From the NCBI GenBank assembly GCA_900465915.1, contig UBKJ01000002.1:1-64000 (forward strand): a stretch of 64,000 bases of DNA. Direction: 5' to 3'. Position numbers and translations under genes: made by a program. The DNA comes from Hyphomicrobiales bacterium (lineage in GTDB: Bacteria; Pseudomonadota; Alphaproteobacteria; Rhizobiales; Rhizobiaceae). Below, in pieces: positions 25,335 through 35,603 of this stretch (the stretch's first letter is position 1; every line of letters begins with the position of its first letter). Below the pieces are notes generated by a model. That model worked only from the letters and a program-made list of their open reading frames with translations. It was not told where the DNA came from and searched no databases.

Positions 25335-26108
25335 TTACAGGACCGCCGAGATGAAGCTTTTCACGCGCGGGTTCTGCGGGTTCTCCAGTATCTCGGCCGG
25401 CGTGCCGTCGGCTACGATGCGGCCGGCGTCCATGAACAGGACGCGGTCGGCGACCTCGCGGCAGAAGCCGATCTCGTGGGTGACGACGATCATGGTGGTG
25501 CCGGCGCGGGCCAGCTCCTTCATGACGCCCAGCACCTCGCCGACCAGCTCGGGATCGAGCGCCGAGGTCGGCTCGTCGAACAGCATGGCCTGCGGCTTCA
25601 TGGCGAGCGCCCGGGCGATGGCGACGCGCTGCTGCTGGCCGCCCGACAGCTCCGACGGATAGGACTCGGCCTTCTGGCCGAGGCCGACGCGCTTCAACAG
25701 CGCGCGGGCCTCGTCGCGGGCCGTGGCGGCGTCGCGCTTCTGCACCTTGATCGGGCCTTCGGTGACGTTCTGCAGCACAGTCTTGTGCGGGAAGAGGTGG
25801 AAGCGCTGGAACACCATGCCGACGTTCTGGCGCTGGCGCGCCACGGCGCGGTCGCTCAAGGGATAGAGCTTGTTGCCCTTGCGCTCGTAGCCGGCGATCT
25901 CGCCGTTGACGGTGATGATGCCCTCGTCGACGCTTTCGAGCTGGTTGATGCAGCGCAGGAAGGTGCTCTTGCCCGAGCCGGAGGGGCCGATGACGCAGAC
26001 CACCTCGCCCTTGTTTATCCGGAAGTTGATGTCGGTCAGGACCTGGAAGTCGCCGAAGAATTTCTGCACGTTGTCGATCGCGATGATCGGGGAGACGGTC
26101 TGGTTCAT
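25335..26108 (-). CDS. Polar amino-acid ABC transporter ATP-binding protein
   Basis: The 257-residue ATPase is of GlnQ/HisP type: Walker [11 protein letters not shown]-loop [18 protein letters not shown], signature [17 protein letters not shown], Walker [12 protein letters not shown] and the switch [20 protein letters not shown]. An insert [15 protein letters not shown] precedes the Q-loop, as in GltL-like members that contact permease loops. Its ATG overlaps the permease stop. Confidence 0.93.
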   Translation of the reverse strand: MNQTVSPIIAIDNVQKFFGDFQVLTDINFRINKGEVVCVIGPSGSGKSTFLRCINQLESVDEGIITVNGEIAGYERKGNKLYPLSDRAVARQRQNVGMVFQRFHLFPHKTVLQNVTEGPIKVQKRDAATARDEARALLKRVGLGQKAESYPSELSGGQQQRVAIARALAMKPQAMLFDEPTSALDPELVGEVLGVMKELARAGTTMIVVTHEIGFCREVADRVLFMDAGRIVADGTPAEILENPQNPRVKSFISAVL

Positions 26109-26983
26109 CGCGCTTCCTCCTCGGCCTGCGGCGCGGCGGCCTGGTTGACCTGCGCCCGGCGGCCCCAGCCGCGCGAGAAATAGCGCTCGACATAGACCTG
26201 CCCGACGCTGAGCGCGGTGACGATGACCATGTACCAGATGGTGGCGACGATCAGCAGCTCGATGACGCGCGAATTGGCGTAATAGACGTCCTCGACGCTG
26301 CGCAGCACTTCCGCATACTGGATGACGCTGGCGAGCGAGGTGAGCTTGACCATGCCGATGGTCTCGTTGCCGATCGGCGGCACGATGACGCGCATGGCCT
26401 GCGGCAGCACGATGCCGGCCATGGCGCGGAAGCGCGTCATGCCGATGGAGAGCGCCGCCTCGGTCTGGCCCTTGTCGATGGACATGAGGCCGGCGCGCAC
26501 CACCTCGGCCGTATAGGCGCCCTGCTGGATGCCGAGGCCGAGAAGGGCGGCCACGAAGGGCGTCATCACGTCGACGGTGCTGACGCTGTAAAGGCCGAAG
26601 AAGCTGATGGTGGGGAAGATCAGCGCCAGGTTGAACCACAGAAGCAGTTGCAGCAGCGTCGGCGTGCCGCGAAACAGCCATACATAGCCGCTGGAGATGC
26701 TTTGCAGCACCTTGTTCTCCGACATGCGCATCATGGCCGCCGCCACGCCCAGCACGACGCCGAGCAGCATGGCGCAGAAGGTCATGACGATGGTGCCGAC
26801 CACGCCGCGCATCACCGGCTCGGAGAACAGATATTCGCCCACCACGGACCAGCCGATGTCGCCGGTGCGGAAGGCGTTGGCGACGAAAAGCAGAACCACG
26901 ATGCAGGCCACCGCCAGCAGCTTGGTTCCGATCTTCCTGGGTTTGACGATCACGAGCTTCTCGCCGTGCGGCGCTGCGGTCAT
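26105..26983 (-). CDS. Polar amino-acid ABC transporter permease
   Basis: The 292-residue permease has a cytosolic basic N-terminus, a first helix ([17 protein letters not shown]), then the HisM/GlnP core: [38 protein letters not shown], and the EAA loop [20 protein letters not shown] followed by [20 protein letters not shown]. It is the first gene of the minus-strand operon and faces the LysR gene across 171 bases. A single permease gene implies a homodimer. Confidence 0.92.
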   Translation of the reverse strand: MTAAPHGEKLVIVKPRKIGTKLLAVACIVVLLFVANAFRTGDIGWSVVGEYLFSEPVMRGVVGTIVMTFCAMLLGVVLGVAAAMMRMSENKVLQSISSGYVWLFRGTPTLLQLLLWFNLALIFPTISFFGLYSVSTVDVMTPFVAALLGLGIQQGAYTAEVVRAGLMSIDKGQTEAALSIGMTRFRAMAGIVLPQAMRVIVPPIGNETIGMVKLTSLASVIQYAEVLRSVEDVYYANSRVIELLIVATIWYMVIVTALSVGQVYVERYFSRGWGRRAQVNQAAAPQAEEEAR

Positions 26984-27060
26984 GGAGGGTTCCCGTTCCT
27001 GTTTCGGCCCTGTTTCGGCAAGAGTTAAGCAAAGGCGGCGGCTGTCACAAACGAAAACTT

Positions 27061-27070
27061 ATCATATGAT
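27061..27070. promoter_or_regulatory. Candidate LysR operator between importer and regulator
   Basis: ATCATATGAT is a perfect 10-bp palindrome in the 171-base divergent region, within an AT-rich 35-base stretch, about 78 bases before the permease start. LysR-type regulators commonly bind T-N11-A dyads in such divergent spacers. The precise footprint is not certain. Confidence 0.4.
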
Positions 27071-27154
27071 TGATGCGCGATTTGCATAAATTCGCGCCGC
27101 CGGGTTATAGGGCGCGGAAATTTCCACAAGGAGCCGTCCGGGGGCGGGTTTGGG

Positions 27155-28120
27155 ATGGTGAAAGCGATGCTGACCAATGCGCGGGAGCACAAGGGCGGCC
27201 CCAACCGGCTGCCGCCGCTGCAGACGCTGCAAACCTTCCTGCTGGTGGCGGAGACGGGCAGTTTTACGCTCGCGGCGGAGCAGCTTAACCTCAGCCAGAG
27301 CGCGATCAGCCGCCAGATCCGCCAACTGGAGCTTTATTTCGGCTGCACGCTGCTCGAACGCCACACGCGCAAGGTGGCGCTGTCGGCGCAGGGGCAGGCG
27401 CTCCTGCCGCTGGTCGAGGGCCTGCTCGCTGCGTTCAAGAGCTCGGTCGAATCGCTGCGCTCGCAGTCGCGCACCCTGACGGCGCGCATGACGCCGACCT
27501 TCGCGCGCAAATGGCTGCTGCCGCGCCTGCCGCAGCTGCGCGACGCCCATCCCGACCTCAACATCAACATCGACACGGCCTGGTTCGTGCGGCCGGCCTT
27601 CGGGGCGGGCGACGTCGACGTGCTGATCACCTACGGCAACGGCGTCGCGCCGGGCATGGAGGTTGTGCCGCTGCTCGAAGAGCACATGACGCCGATGTGC
27701 GCGCCGGCGCTGCTCGACATGCTGGGGGAGCCCGCGACCTTCGAGAATCTGTCGCAATGCACGCTTCTCCACGCCGACACCCGCCACAGCGCCTGGACGA
27801 CCTGGCTGCAGGCGGAAGGCCAGTACGATTTCAAGGCCGGCCGGCACCAGGTCTTCGACACGCACGACTTCGCGCTGACGGCGGCGGCGAGCGGGCTGGG
27901 CGTGGTGATGGGCGACATGAGCTTCTCCATCGAGGATCGCCGCCGGGGCGAGCTGGTGACGCCGTTCCGGCGCGTCGTCTCCACCGGCTACGGCTATTAC
28001 GCCTATTATCCGGCCCGCGACGACGCGCGCAGAAAGGTAGCCGACTTCATCGGCTGGCTGCGCGCGGCCTGCGACATGACGGCCCGCGGCGAGGGCGCGG
28101 CGGAGGCCGGAAACAGTTGA
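27155..28120 (+). CDS. LysR-family regulator, GcvA type
   Basis: The 321-residue regulator has an N-terminal helix-turn-helix (about 22-80; TFLLVAETGSFTLAAEQLNL and SQSAISRQIRQLELYFGCTL) and the GcvA-type effector domain (TPTFARKWLLPRLPQLRDAH, PDLNINI, LLHADTRHSAWTTWLQAEGQ). This subclass typically controls adjacent catabolic or transport genes. It is divergent from the importer/hydrolase/PrpD operon and upstream of a second importer, so it may control either or both. An alternative start is ATG 27167. Confidence 0.88.
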   Translation: MVKAMLTNAREHKGGPNRLPPLQTLQTFLLVAETGSFTLAAEQLNLSQSAISRQIRQLELYFGCTLLERHTRKVALSAQGQALLPLVEGLLAAFKSSVESLRSQSRTLTARMTPTFARKWLLPRLPQLRDAHPDLNINIDTAWFVRPAFGAGDVDVLITYGNGVAPGMEVVPLLEEHMTPMCAPALLDMLGEPATFENLSQCTLLHADTRHSAWTTWLQAEGQYDFKAGRHQVFDTHDFALTAAASGLGVVMGDMSFSIEDRRRGELVTPFRRVVSTGYGYYAYYPARDDARRKVADFIGWLRAACDMTARGEGAAEAGNS

Positions 28121-28252
28121 CCTTAATTTAGAAACATGGCGTTATGGGCCCCTCTGAATATGGACCGATGTCGTTGAACATACGCGCCATTTTCGACCGT
28201 GGGGGGCTTTCTCCGCGGCGGGTGGCGTTCGCCGAAGCCAAAGGAGATACGC

Positions 28253-29059
28253 ATGAAAACCAAGTCGCTTTTCCCGGTGCTCGCCATGATGGCGTCCGGC
28301 CTGCTTCTGTCCGCCGGCGCTCCCGCCATGGCGGCCGACCAGACCGAGATCGTCGTCGGCGCCGACACCACCTTCCCGCCCTTCGAGACGGAGCAGAACG
28401 GCAAGGTCACGGGCTTCGACATCGACATGATCGAGGCCATCGCCAAGGCCGAGAACATGAAGGTCACCATCAAGACGCTGCCCTTCAACGGCATCATCCC
28501 CAGCCTTCAGGCCGGTTCGATCGACGCGGCGGTGGCCGGCATCACCATCAAGACCAGCCGTTTGCAGAACGTCGACTTCTCCGACGCCTACTATAAGTCC
28601 GGCCTGTCGGTGCTGGTGAAGAACGATTCCAAGATCAACGGCTTCGACGACCTCAAGGGCCATGTCGTCGCCACCAAGAAGGCCACTTCCTCGGTCGACT
28701 ACCTGACCGAGCACGGCTTCTCGGCCGACTACATCAAGCAGTTCCAGAGCATCGACGCCGCCTATCAGGCGCTGATGACCGGCGGCGCCGACGCGGTGAT
28801 CTTCGACAATCCCGTCAATCTCGACTTCAAGACCAAGCACGACGGCGTGAAGACGGTGGGCGACCTCCTGACCGGCGAATATTACGGCATCGCCGTCAGC
28901 AAGAAGAAGCCGGAGCTGGCCGCCAAGATCAATGACGGCCTGGCCAAGATCCGCCAGAACGGCGAATATCATCAACTCTTCGTGAAGTATTTCGGCGGCG
29001 ACACCAGCGGCGAGGTCAACGAGGCCAAGAAGGCCGCCGACGTCGCGCTCAAGGAATAG
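28253..29059 (+). CDS. GlnH-type polar amino-acid substrate-binding protein
   Basis: ATG 28253 follows AAGGAGAT and gives 268 residues. The signal peptide MKTKSLFPVLAMMASGLLLS ends near AMAAD. The SBP_bac_3 fold shows EIVVGADTTFPPFETEQNGK, VTGFDIDMIEAIAKAENMKV, GSIDAAVAGITIK, RLQNVDFSDAYYKSGLSVLV and IRQNGEYHQLFVKYFGG, closest by pattern to GlnH. Permease and ATPase follow in the same direction, so this is a complete importer separate from the one at 24472-26983. Confidence 0.9.
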   Translation: MKTKSLFPVLAMMASGLLLSAGAPAMAADQTEIVVGADTTFPPFETEQNGKVTGFDIDMIEAIAKAENMKVTIKTLPFNGIIPSLQAGSIDAAVAGITIKTSRLQNVDFSDAYYKSGLSVLVKNDSKINGFDDLKGHVVATKKATSSVDYLTEHGFSADYIKQFQSIDAAYQALMTGGADAVIFDNPVNLDFKTKHDGVKTVGDLLTGEYYGIAVSKKKPELAAKINDGLAKIRQNGEYHQLFVKYFGGDTSGEVNEAKKAADVALKE

Positions 29060-29150
29060 CCCCGCTTCGGCTCCGAAAGCCGGGAACGCGGGCGCCGGCG
29101 CCCGCGTTCCCCTCGCATCGTGACGCATCCGGGAGGACACAGGTAGGGCT

Positions 29151-29805
29151 ATGGACGCCATCTGGCAAAATTTACCCGTCATTCTCAGCGGCCTGCGGCT
29201 GACGATCCAGTATTCGATCGTCGCGATCATCCTCATGGTGATCATCGGCCTGATCGCGGCGCTGATGCGCCTGTCCCGGATCGCGCCGCTGCGCTGGCTC
29301 GCCACGGCCTATGTCGAGATCTTCCGCTCGACGCCGCTTCTGGTGCAGCTCTTCTTCATCGTGCTGGGCCTGCCGGCCATCCTGCCGGTCAACGAATGGT
29401 TCGGCCAGCTCACCTATCCCATCCTCGCGGCCGCCTTCACGCTCAGCCTCAACGAGGGCGCCTATGTGACGGAGATCATCCGCGCCGGCATCCTCGGCGT
29501 CGACCGCGGCCAGAAGGAGGCGGCGGCCAGCATCGCCATGAACGGCTACCAGACGATGCGCTACATCGTGCTGCCGCAGGCCTTCAAGCGCATGATCCCG
29601 CCGCTGGTCAACCAGGCGGCCCAGACCATCAAGGACACCTCGCTGCTGGCGCCGGTCGGCATCGTGGAGCTGGTCTACAAGGGAGAGATCGTCATCGCCG
29701 AGACCTTCGCGTCCTTCGCGATCTGGGGCTTCGTGGCGGCGCTCTACTTCATCCTCATCTTCTCCCTGTCGAAGTTCGCGTCCTACATCGAGAGGAGGCT
29801 GCAAG

Positions 29806-29819
<14 letters not shown>
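29151..29819 (+). CDS. GlnP-type amino-acid ABC permease
   Basis: The 222-residue permease opens [20 protein letters not shown], with five predicted helices. Core motifs are [20 protein letters not shown], the EAA loop [20 protein letters not shown], and [20 protein letters not shown]. It overlaps the ATPase start by 14 bases. The preceding 91-base gap holds an imperfect G/C-rich inverted repeat (GAACGCGGGC near 29082 with GCCCGCGTTC near 29099) which may stabilise the binding-protein message. Confidence 0.92.
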
Positions 29820-30528
<709 letters not shown>

Positions 30529-30547
30529 GCGGATCGGCGGTTTCGAC

Positions 30548-30583
30548 AATCCGGCGGGCGCATGCGCCCGCCGGATTTTTTAT
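30548..30583 (+). terminator. Rho-independent terminator of the GlnHPQ-type operon
   Basis: AATCCGGCGGGCG (30548-30560) pairs perfectly with CGCCCGCCGGATT (30565-30577) around CATG, followed by a run of T residues. The 13-bp GC-rich stem makes this one of the clearest terminators in the window. Confidence 0.93.
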
Positions 30584-30715
30584 GCGCGGGTGAGCTTGCG
30601 CGTCTTAGCCGATGGCGCGGGCCCCCTGATCTCACGCGATATCTTCTTGAAGAAAACGGTTGTTTTCGGATTTCAGGCTATTGCCGCATCGGCTTGTCGG
30701 GGAGAAAACGTTCGT

Positions 30716-31051
30716 ATGGAGCCCTTCGCATCGAATTTGAGAAAACGCGCGGAAGAACTCGGCATCTCGAACGCCGAAGCCGCCCGGCGCATAGGCCTGA
30801 GCGAAAGACGCTATGGCAATTATGTCAGCGGCCGGCGCGAGCCCGATCTCGCGACTCTGGTCAGAATCGCGGCGGTGCTGGAGACATCGCCGAACCGGCT
30901 CCTGTCCTTCGGGCAGGAAGAAGCCGCGCCGGCGGGGCCGAAACAGCGCATCGTCTCGGCAACCAACATATTGCCCGATCGGGACCTCGAAACGCTGGCC
31001 GTGATGGTCGAGGCCCTGGCTTCACAGCGGGCGAAATCGGGTGTTGGTTGA
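30716..31051 (+). CDS. XRE-family helix-turn-helix regulator
   Basis: ATG 30716 follows GGGGAGAAAACG and gives 111 residues. The Cro/CI-type helix-turn-helix spans residues 6-62 (NLRKRAEELGISNAEAARRI, GLSERRYGNYVSGRREPDLA, TLVRIAAVLETSPNRLL). A short C-terminal part (LPDRDLETLAVMVEALASQ) may be a dimerisation helix. I see no toxin, phage or partner gene beside it, so its target is unknown. Confidence 0.8.
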   Translation: MEPFASNLRKRAEELGISNAEAARRIGLSERRYGNYVSGRREPDLATLVRIAAVLETSPNRLLSFGQEEAAPAGPKQRIVSATNILPDRDLETLAVMVEALASQRAKSGVG

Positions 31052-31409
31052 AAAGGTGGGAGGGGCGAGGACTTCGATTCCGATCAACGCCCTGCGTATG
31101 GCAGGCTGGCACGATCACCGGGAAGCTAATGACACCGAGGAAGCGCAGCGCCGTTGCGGTCGCCCGCGAAGTGAAGACAGACCGCTTGTCATCTCCAGCC
31201 AGCGGCTTTTCCGAGTTCCGCATTCGCGTGGATAACGCGCTTACGAGCGCGGTACTTATCCACCTCGGAATGTTCTAAAAACGACATGGCCGGTTGGCGC
31301 CGATCATCGGCCAAAAACTGCATTTTGCGCCCATATTTTGTGGCGAAGTTGCGGTTTTCGGGCCTGTAATCTGGGCGAAGACGTGTCAACAATGCGGCGG
31401 AAATGCGGT
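31052..31409. other. Intergenic region with a long hairpin and DnaA-box-like 9-mers
   Basis: No gene is supported in these 358 bases. At 31228-31263 GTGGATAA and CGCGCT pair with AGCGCG and TTATCCAC, leaving a TACG loop and a GTAC bulge. The outer arms are DnaA-box-like (TTATCCACG on the minus strand, TTATCCACC at 31256-31264), and a third copy TTATCCACG starts at 31410 in the choV stop. The hairpin lies past the choV stop on the minus strand, but it has no T tract for a classical terminator. Confidence 0.5.
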
Positions 31410-32468
31410 TTATCCACGCGCCGCGTTGGCGCGGCGGCGGCTCCAGGCGAGGGCGCGGACGATGTCGTCGGCGGCGATCTTGCCGACGATGTCCCCGTTC
31501 TCGACCACGCCGACGTCGCCGCCGGTTTCGGCCACGGCGCTGATCAGGTCGCTGACCAGCGCGTCGGGGCGGGCGGTGGCGGCGAAGGGGCGGGCGGTCG
31601 CGCTGCGGTCGAAGGGGGCCATGACGTCGCCGGCGCGCAGCACGCCGAGCGGGTTCATGTGGGCGACGAAATCCTCGACATAGCTGTCGGCGGGGCGCAG
31701 CAGGATCTCCTGCGGGGTTCCGCATTGCACGATGCGGCCGCCTTCCATGATGGCGATGCGGTTGCCGATCTTCATCGCCTCGTCGAGGTCGTGGCTGACG
31801 AAGACGATGGTTTTCTTGAGCCTTGCCTGGAAGTCGAGAAGCTCGTCCTGCAAGCGCGTGCGGATCAGCGGGTCCAGCGCGGAGAAGGGCTCGTCCATCA
31901 GAAGGATCGGCGCGCCGGTGGCGAAGGCGCGGGCGAGGCCGACGCGCTGCTGCATGCCGCCGGAGAGTTCGCCCACCTTGCGTTTGGCCCAGTCCTGGAG
32001 GCCGACCAGCTCGAGCTGCCGGCGGGCCTGTTTCAGGCGCTCCTCCTTGCCCATGCCGGAAATCTCCAGTCCGAAGGCCACGTTCTCCTCGACCGTGCGC
32101 CAGGGCAGGAGGCCGAATTGCTGGAACACCATCGAGACGCATTCGGTGCGCAGCCGGCGCAGCGTGGCGCGGTCGGCCTTGCCCACGTCGATGGCGCGCT
32201 CGCCGTCGCGGATCAGCACGCGGCCGCGCGAGATCGGGTTGAGCCGGTTGATGGCGCGCAGCAGCGTCGACTTGCCCGAGCCGGACAGGCCCATCAGCAC
32301 CAGGATCTCGCCCTCCTGGATGTCGAGCGTGCAATTGTGCACGCCCAGCACCAGATCGGTGCGGCTCTGGATCTCGGCGCGGGTGGCGCCCTTGTCGGCC
32401 ATGGCCAGGGCCTCGGCCGTGTCCTTGCCGAAGATGATGCAGACGTCTTCGAGAGCGATGATGGTCAT
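31410..32468 (-). CDS. choV: Choline ABC transporter ATP-binding protein ChoV
   Basis: The 352-residue ATPase is of ProV/OpuAA type. It has an N-terminal extension typical of quaternary-amine ATPases (FGKDTAEALAMADKGATRAE), Walker A GLSGSGKST, MVFQQFGLLPWRTVEENVAF, signature LSGGMQQRVGLARAFAT, Walker B LLMDEPFSALDP and a C-terminal pair of degenerate CBS modules (ADSYVEDFVAHMNPLGVLRA onward). It is the third gene of choX-choW-choV. Assignment to choline rather than glycine betaine rests on the ChoX-like binding protein. Confidence 0.88.
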   Translation of the reverse strand: MTIIALEDVCIIFGKDTAEALAMADKGATRAEIQSRTDLVLGVHNCTLDIQEGEILVLMGLSGSGKSTLLRAINRLNPISRGRVLIRDGERAIDVGKADRATLRRLRTECVSMVFQQFGLLPWRTVEENVAFGLEISGMGKEERLKQARRQLELVGLQDWAKRKVGELSGGMQQRVGLARAFATGAPILLMDEPFSALDPLIRTRLQDELLDFQARLKKTIVFVSHDLDEAMKIGNRIAIMEGGRIVQCGTPQEILLRPADSYVEDFVAHMNPLGVLRAGDVMAPFDRSATARPFAATARPDALVSDLISAVAETGGDVGVVENGDIVGKIAADDIVRALAWSRRRANAARG

Positions 32469-32481
32469 GGCTTCCCCCCGA

Positions 32482-33318
32482 TCAATGTTCGCGGCCGGCG
32501 CGGAAGATGCGGTCGAGGATGATGGCGACCACGACGATGACCAGCCCCGCCTCGAAGCCGAGCGCGGTGTTGACCGAATTGAGCGCGCGCACCACCGGCA
32601 CGCCCAGCCCGTCGGCGCCGACCAGCGCCGCGATCACCACCATGGACAGCGACAGCATGATGGTCTGGGTGAGGCCGGCGAGGATCTGCGGCGTGGCGTA
32701 GGGCAGCTCCACCTTCCACAGCAATTGCCGGCGCGAGGCGCCGAAGGCCTCCGCCGCCTCGACCAGCGCCTCGGGCGTCGAGGAAATGCCGAGATGGGTG
32801 AGCCGCACCGGGGCGGGCAGCACGAAGATCGCCGTCGCCAGCAGGCCCGGCACCATGCCGATGCCGAAGAAGACGATGGCCGGGATGAGATAGACGAAGG
32901 TGGGCAGCGTCTGCATGAGGTCGAGGATCGGCCGCATGACCGCGTAGAGCGTGGGCCTATGCGCGGCGGCGATGCCGAGCGGCACGCCCGCCGCCATGCA
33001 GAGCACGCAGGAGGACAGGACCAGCGTCAGCGTCTCCAGCATCTGCGTCCAGTAGCCCTGGTTGAGGATGAAGAGGAAGCCGAGCACGGTGAGCACCACC
33101 ACCGACAGCCGGCGCTGGATCAGCCAGGCGACGCCGGCGAAGATGGCGATCAGCAGGAAGGGATGCGGCAGCTTGAGCACGAACAGGAGCGCGTCGATCA
33201 GCGCCTGCATGACGGCGGCCAGCGTGTCGAAGAAGCCGCCCATATTGTCGGTCAGCCAGTCGACGACCTTCTTGGCGGTCGGTCCGACCGGGATCTTGTA
33301 GTCCGTCAGCCAGTTCAA
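32482..33318 (-). CDS. choW: Choline ABC transporter permease ChoW
   Basis: The 278-residue permease starts MNWLTDYKIPVGPTAKKVVD and has about six helices. ProW/ChoW motifs include LDLMQTLPTFVYLIPAIVFF, the coupling loop EAAEAFGASRRQLLWKVELP and TIMLSLSMVVIAALVGADGL. It is 13 bases upstream of choV and 80 bases downstream of choX in the same operon. Confidence 0.9.
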   Translation of the reverse strand: MNWLTDYKIPVGPTAKKVVDWLTDNMGGFFDTLAAVMQALIDALLFVLKLPHPFLLIAIFAGVAWLIQRRLSVVVLTVLGFLFILNQGYWTQMLETLTLVLSSCVLCMAAGVPLGIAAAHRPTLYAVMRPILDLMQTLPTFVYLIPAIVFFGIGMVPGLLATAIFVLPAPVRLTHLGISSTPEALVEAAEAFGASRRQLLWKVELPYATPQILAGLTQTIMLSLSMVVIAALVGADGLGVPVVRALNSVNTALGFEAGLVIVVVAIILDRIFRAGREH

Positions 33319-33398
33319 GGATCCGTCTCCTGCCGTTCGCTTCGCGGGGTGGGGGGATCAGGCCGCGGGCGTGGGCGCGCGCGGCCTGCGGCTGGCGG

Positions 33399-34352
33399 TC
33401 AGAGGCCGAGGGCCTTCTTGACGGCGGGCAGGCCGTCCTTGCCGTCGGCGGTGGTCACGCCGGCGAGCCATTTGTCGAGCGCGGCCGGATTGGCCTTCAG
33501 CCATTCGGTCGCGGCCTTGGGCGCTTCCTCGCCGTCGTCGAGGATCTTGCCCATGATCTCGTTCTCCATGTCGAGGTTGAATTCGAGATTGGTCAGGAAC
33601 TTGCCGACGTTCGGGCATTCCTGCGTGTAGCCGGCGCGGACGTTGGTCTCCACCTTGGCGCCGCCGAGATTGGGGCCGAAGAAATCGTCGCCGCCGGTCA
33701 GGTATTCGATCTCGAAGCGCTTGTTCATCGGATGCGGGGCCCAGGCCAGGAAGACGATCGGCTTCTTGGCCTTGATGTTCTTGGCCACCTGCGCCAGCAT
33801 GCCCTGCTCGGAGGATTCCGCCAGCTCGAAGGATTTGAGCCCGAAGGCGTCCTTCTTGATCATGTCGAGGATCAGGCGGTTGCCGTCGTTGCCGGGCTCG
33901 ATGCCGTAGATCTTGCCGTCGAGCTTGTCCTTGAACTTGGCGATGTCCTTGAAATCCTTGAGGCCCTCGTCATAGGCGTATTTCGGCGTGGCGAGCGTGT
34001 ACTTGGCCCCGACCAGGTTGGTGCGCAGCGTCTCGACCGTCTTGTCCTCGAGATAGGGCTTGAGGTCGGCGGTCATGGACGGGTTCCAGTAGCCGAGGAA
34101 GACGTCGATGTCCTTCTTGCTGAGCGAGGCGTAGGTGACGGGCACCGACAGCACCTTGATGTCGGTCTTGTAGCCGAGGCCCTTGAGGATCTCGGTGGCG
34201 ACGGCGGTGGTCGACGTGATGTCGGTCCAGCCCACATCGGAAAAGCGGACGGTCGAGCAGCTCGCCGGTTCGGCGGCTTGGCTCGCCCCGGATTGGGCCA
34301 GCGCCGCGCAGCCGAGCGCGACCGCCAGCAGACGGGTCGTTGCGGATTTCAT
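33399..34352 (-). CDS. choX: Choline-binding periplasmic protein ChoX
   Basis: The 317-residue protein has a signal peptide MKSATTRLLAVALGCAALAQ. The OpuAC-type fold opens CSTVRFSDVGWTDITSTTAV and has LSVPVTYASLSKKDIDVFLG, followed by YWNPSM, PYLEDKTVETLRTNLVGAKY, GIEPGNDGN and KKPIVFLAWAPHPMNKRFEI. This matches the rhizobial ChoX pattern, whose aromatic cage binds choline. GGAGG precedes the start. It is first of the choXWV unit. No betaine synthesis genes (betA/betB/betI) are in the window. Confidence 0.9.
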   Translation of the reverse strand: MKSATTRLLAVALGCAALAQSGASQAAEPASCSTVRFSDVGWTDITSTTAVATEILKGLGYKTDIKVLSVPVTYASLSKKDIDVFLGYWNPSMTADLKPYLEDKTVETLRTNLVGAKYTLATPKYAYDEGLKDFKDIAKFKDKLDGKIYGIEPGNDGNRLILDMIKKDAFGLKSFELAESSEQGMLAQVAKNIKAKKPIVFLAWAPHPMNKRFEIEYLTGGDDFFGPNLGGAKVETNVRAGYTQECPNVGKFLTNLEFNLDMENEIMGKILDDGEEAPKAATEWLKANPAALDKWLAGVTTADGKDGLPAVKKALGL

Positions 34353-34625
34353 AGTTCCTCCATTTACCGGGCCGTGCGTTGAAATGACTGTTCTCCGGTT
34401 CCGTCCTTAGCAAACACCAAAGATTTCTCCAAACGAGCGCGATAGCGGCGAAAACATGCGGGTTCGCGACATCGGCTCGCCGCCATGTTAGCGCCGGGCC
34501 CGCGTCATGCAAGGGCGGCGGGCGCAAAACACCCGATAAAATCGCCCCGCGCGCGCCGTCGCGGTTGTGGAACAGGCGGGAGCGCTTTATTGCTGGCGCG
34601 GAATTGAAAGGAGCGCCGCAAAGAC

Positions 34626-35603
34626 ATGGAATTGCCTTCCGCCCTGCGCCGGGCGGTCGACGCCGCGCTCGACGGCGCGGCGCTGGCCGACCTCAAGCGC
34701 GCCTCGGACCTGCTGTCGCGCCGCTACCGGGCGGAGACGCGCGACGGGCGGCTGCATATTTCCGACGACCTCGCCGCCAAGGCCTATCTGGCGGCGCGGC
34801 TGCCGGCCACCTACGCCGCCGTGCGCGCCGCGATGGCGGCGGCGGCCGAGTCCGCGCCGGATTTTTCCCCGCGCGCGCTTCTCGACGTGGGCGCCGGGCC
34901 GGGCACCGCCTTCTGGGCGGCGCGCGATTGCTGGCCCGAACTGGCGAAGGCGGTGATGATCGAGGCCAGCCCCGCCATCCGCGCGCTCGGAAAGCGCCTT
35001 TCGCAGGCGAGCGGCCTCGCCGCGCTCGACTGGCGCGCGGGCGACGTGGTGAAGGAGACCGACGCCTATCCGAAGGCCGATCTCGTCACCGTCGCCTATG
35101 TGCTGGACGAGCTGGCGCCCGTCGCGCGCGACGCGCTGGTGGCGCGGCTATGGGCCGCGGCGGAGGGCATGCTCCTGATCGTCGAGCCGGGCACGCCGGC
35201 CGGCTGGCGGCGGATTCTTGCGGCGCGGTCGGCGCTGATCGCGGAGGGCGCGCATATCGCCGCGCCCTGTCCGCACGGGCTCGACTGCCCGCTCGCCGCG
35301 CCCGACTGGTGCCATTTCTCACGCCGCGTCGCGCGCTCGCGGCTGCACCGGCTGACCAAGGAGGCGGAGGTTCCGTGGGAGGACGAGAAATTCGTCTATC
35401 TCGCCGCCACGCGCGCCAGGCCGGCCGCGGTCGAGGCGCGGGTGATCGCGCCGCCGCGCATCGGCGGCGGCAAGGCGACGCTGAAGCTGTGCCGGGACGA
35501 CGGGACCATGGCCGAGGCGATGCTCACCAAGCGCGACGGCGACCGCTTCCGCTGGGCGCGGCGCGCCGATTGGGGCGACGCGGATTTCGGGGAGCAGGCG
35601 TGA
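34626..35603 (+). CDS. Rsm22-like small-ribosomal-subunit methyltransferase
   Basis: The 325-residue protein has an SAM-binding fold (ALLDVGAGPGTAFWAARDCW, VMIEASPAIRALGKRL, VTVAYVLDELAP) and then GMLLIVEPGTPAGWRRIL and the cysteine cluster CPHGLDCPLAAPDWCHFSRR typical of Rsm22/METTL17 proteins. That cluster binds iron-sulfur in the mitochondrial homologue. The C-terminus is a short beta domain. The family associates with the 30S subunit. The stop overlaps the GTG of the LysR gene. Confidence 0.86.
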   Translation: MELPSALRRAVDAALDGAALADLKRASDLLSRRYRAETRDGRLHISDDLAAKAYLAARLPATYAAVRAAMAAAAESAPDFSPRALLDVGAGPGTAFWAARDCWPELAKAVMIEASPAIRALGKRLSQASGLAALDWRAGDVVKETDAYPKADLVTVAYVLDELAPVARDALVARLWAAAEGMLLIVEPGTPAGWRRILAARSALIAEGAHIAAPCPHGLDCPLAAPDWCHFSRRVARSRLHRLTKEAEVPWEDEKFVYLAATRARPAAVEARVIAPPRIGGGKATLKLCRDDGTMAEAMLTKRDGDRFRWARRADWGDADFGEQA

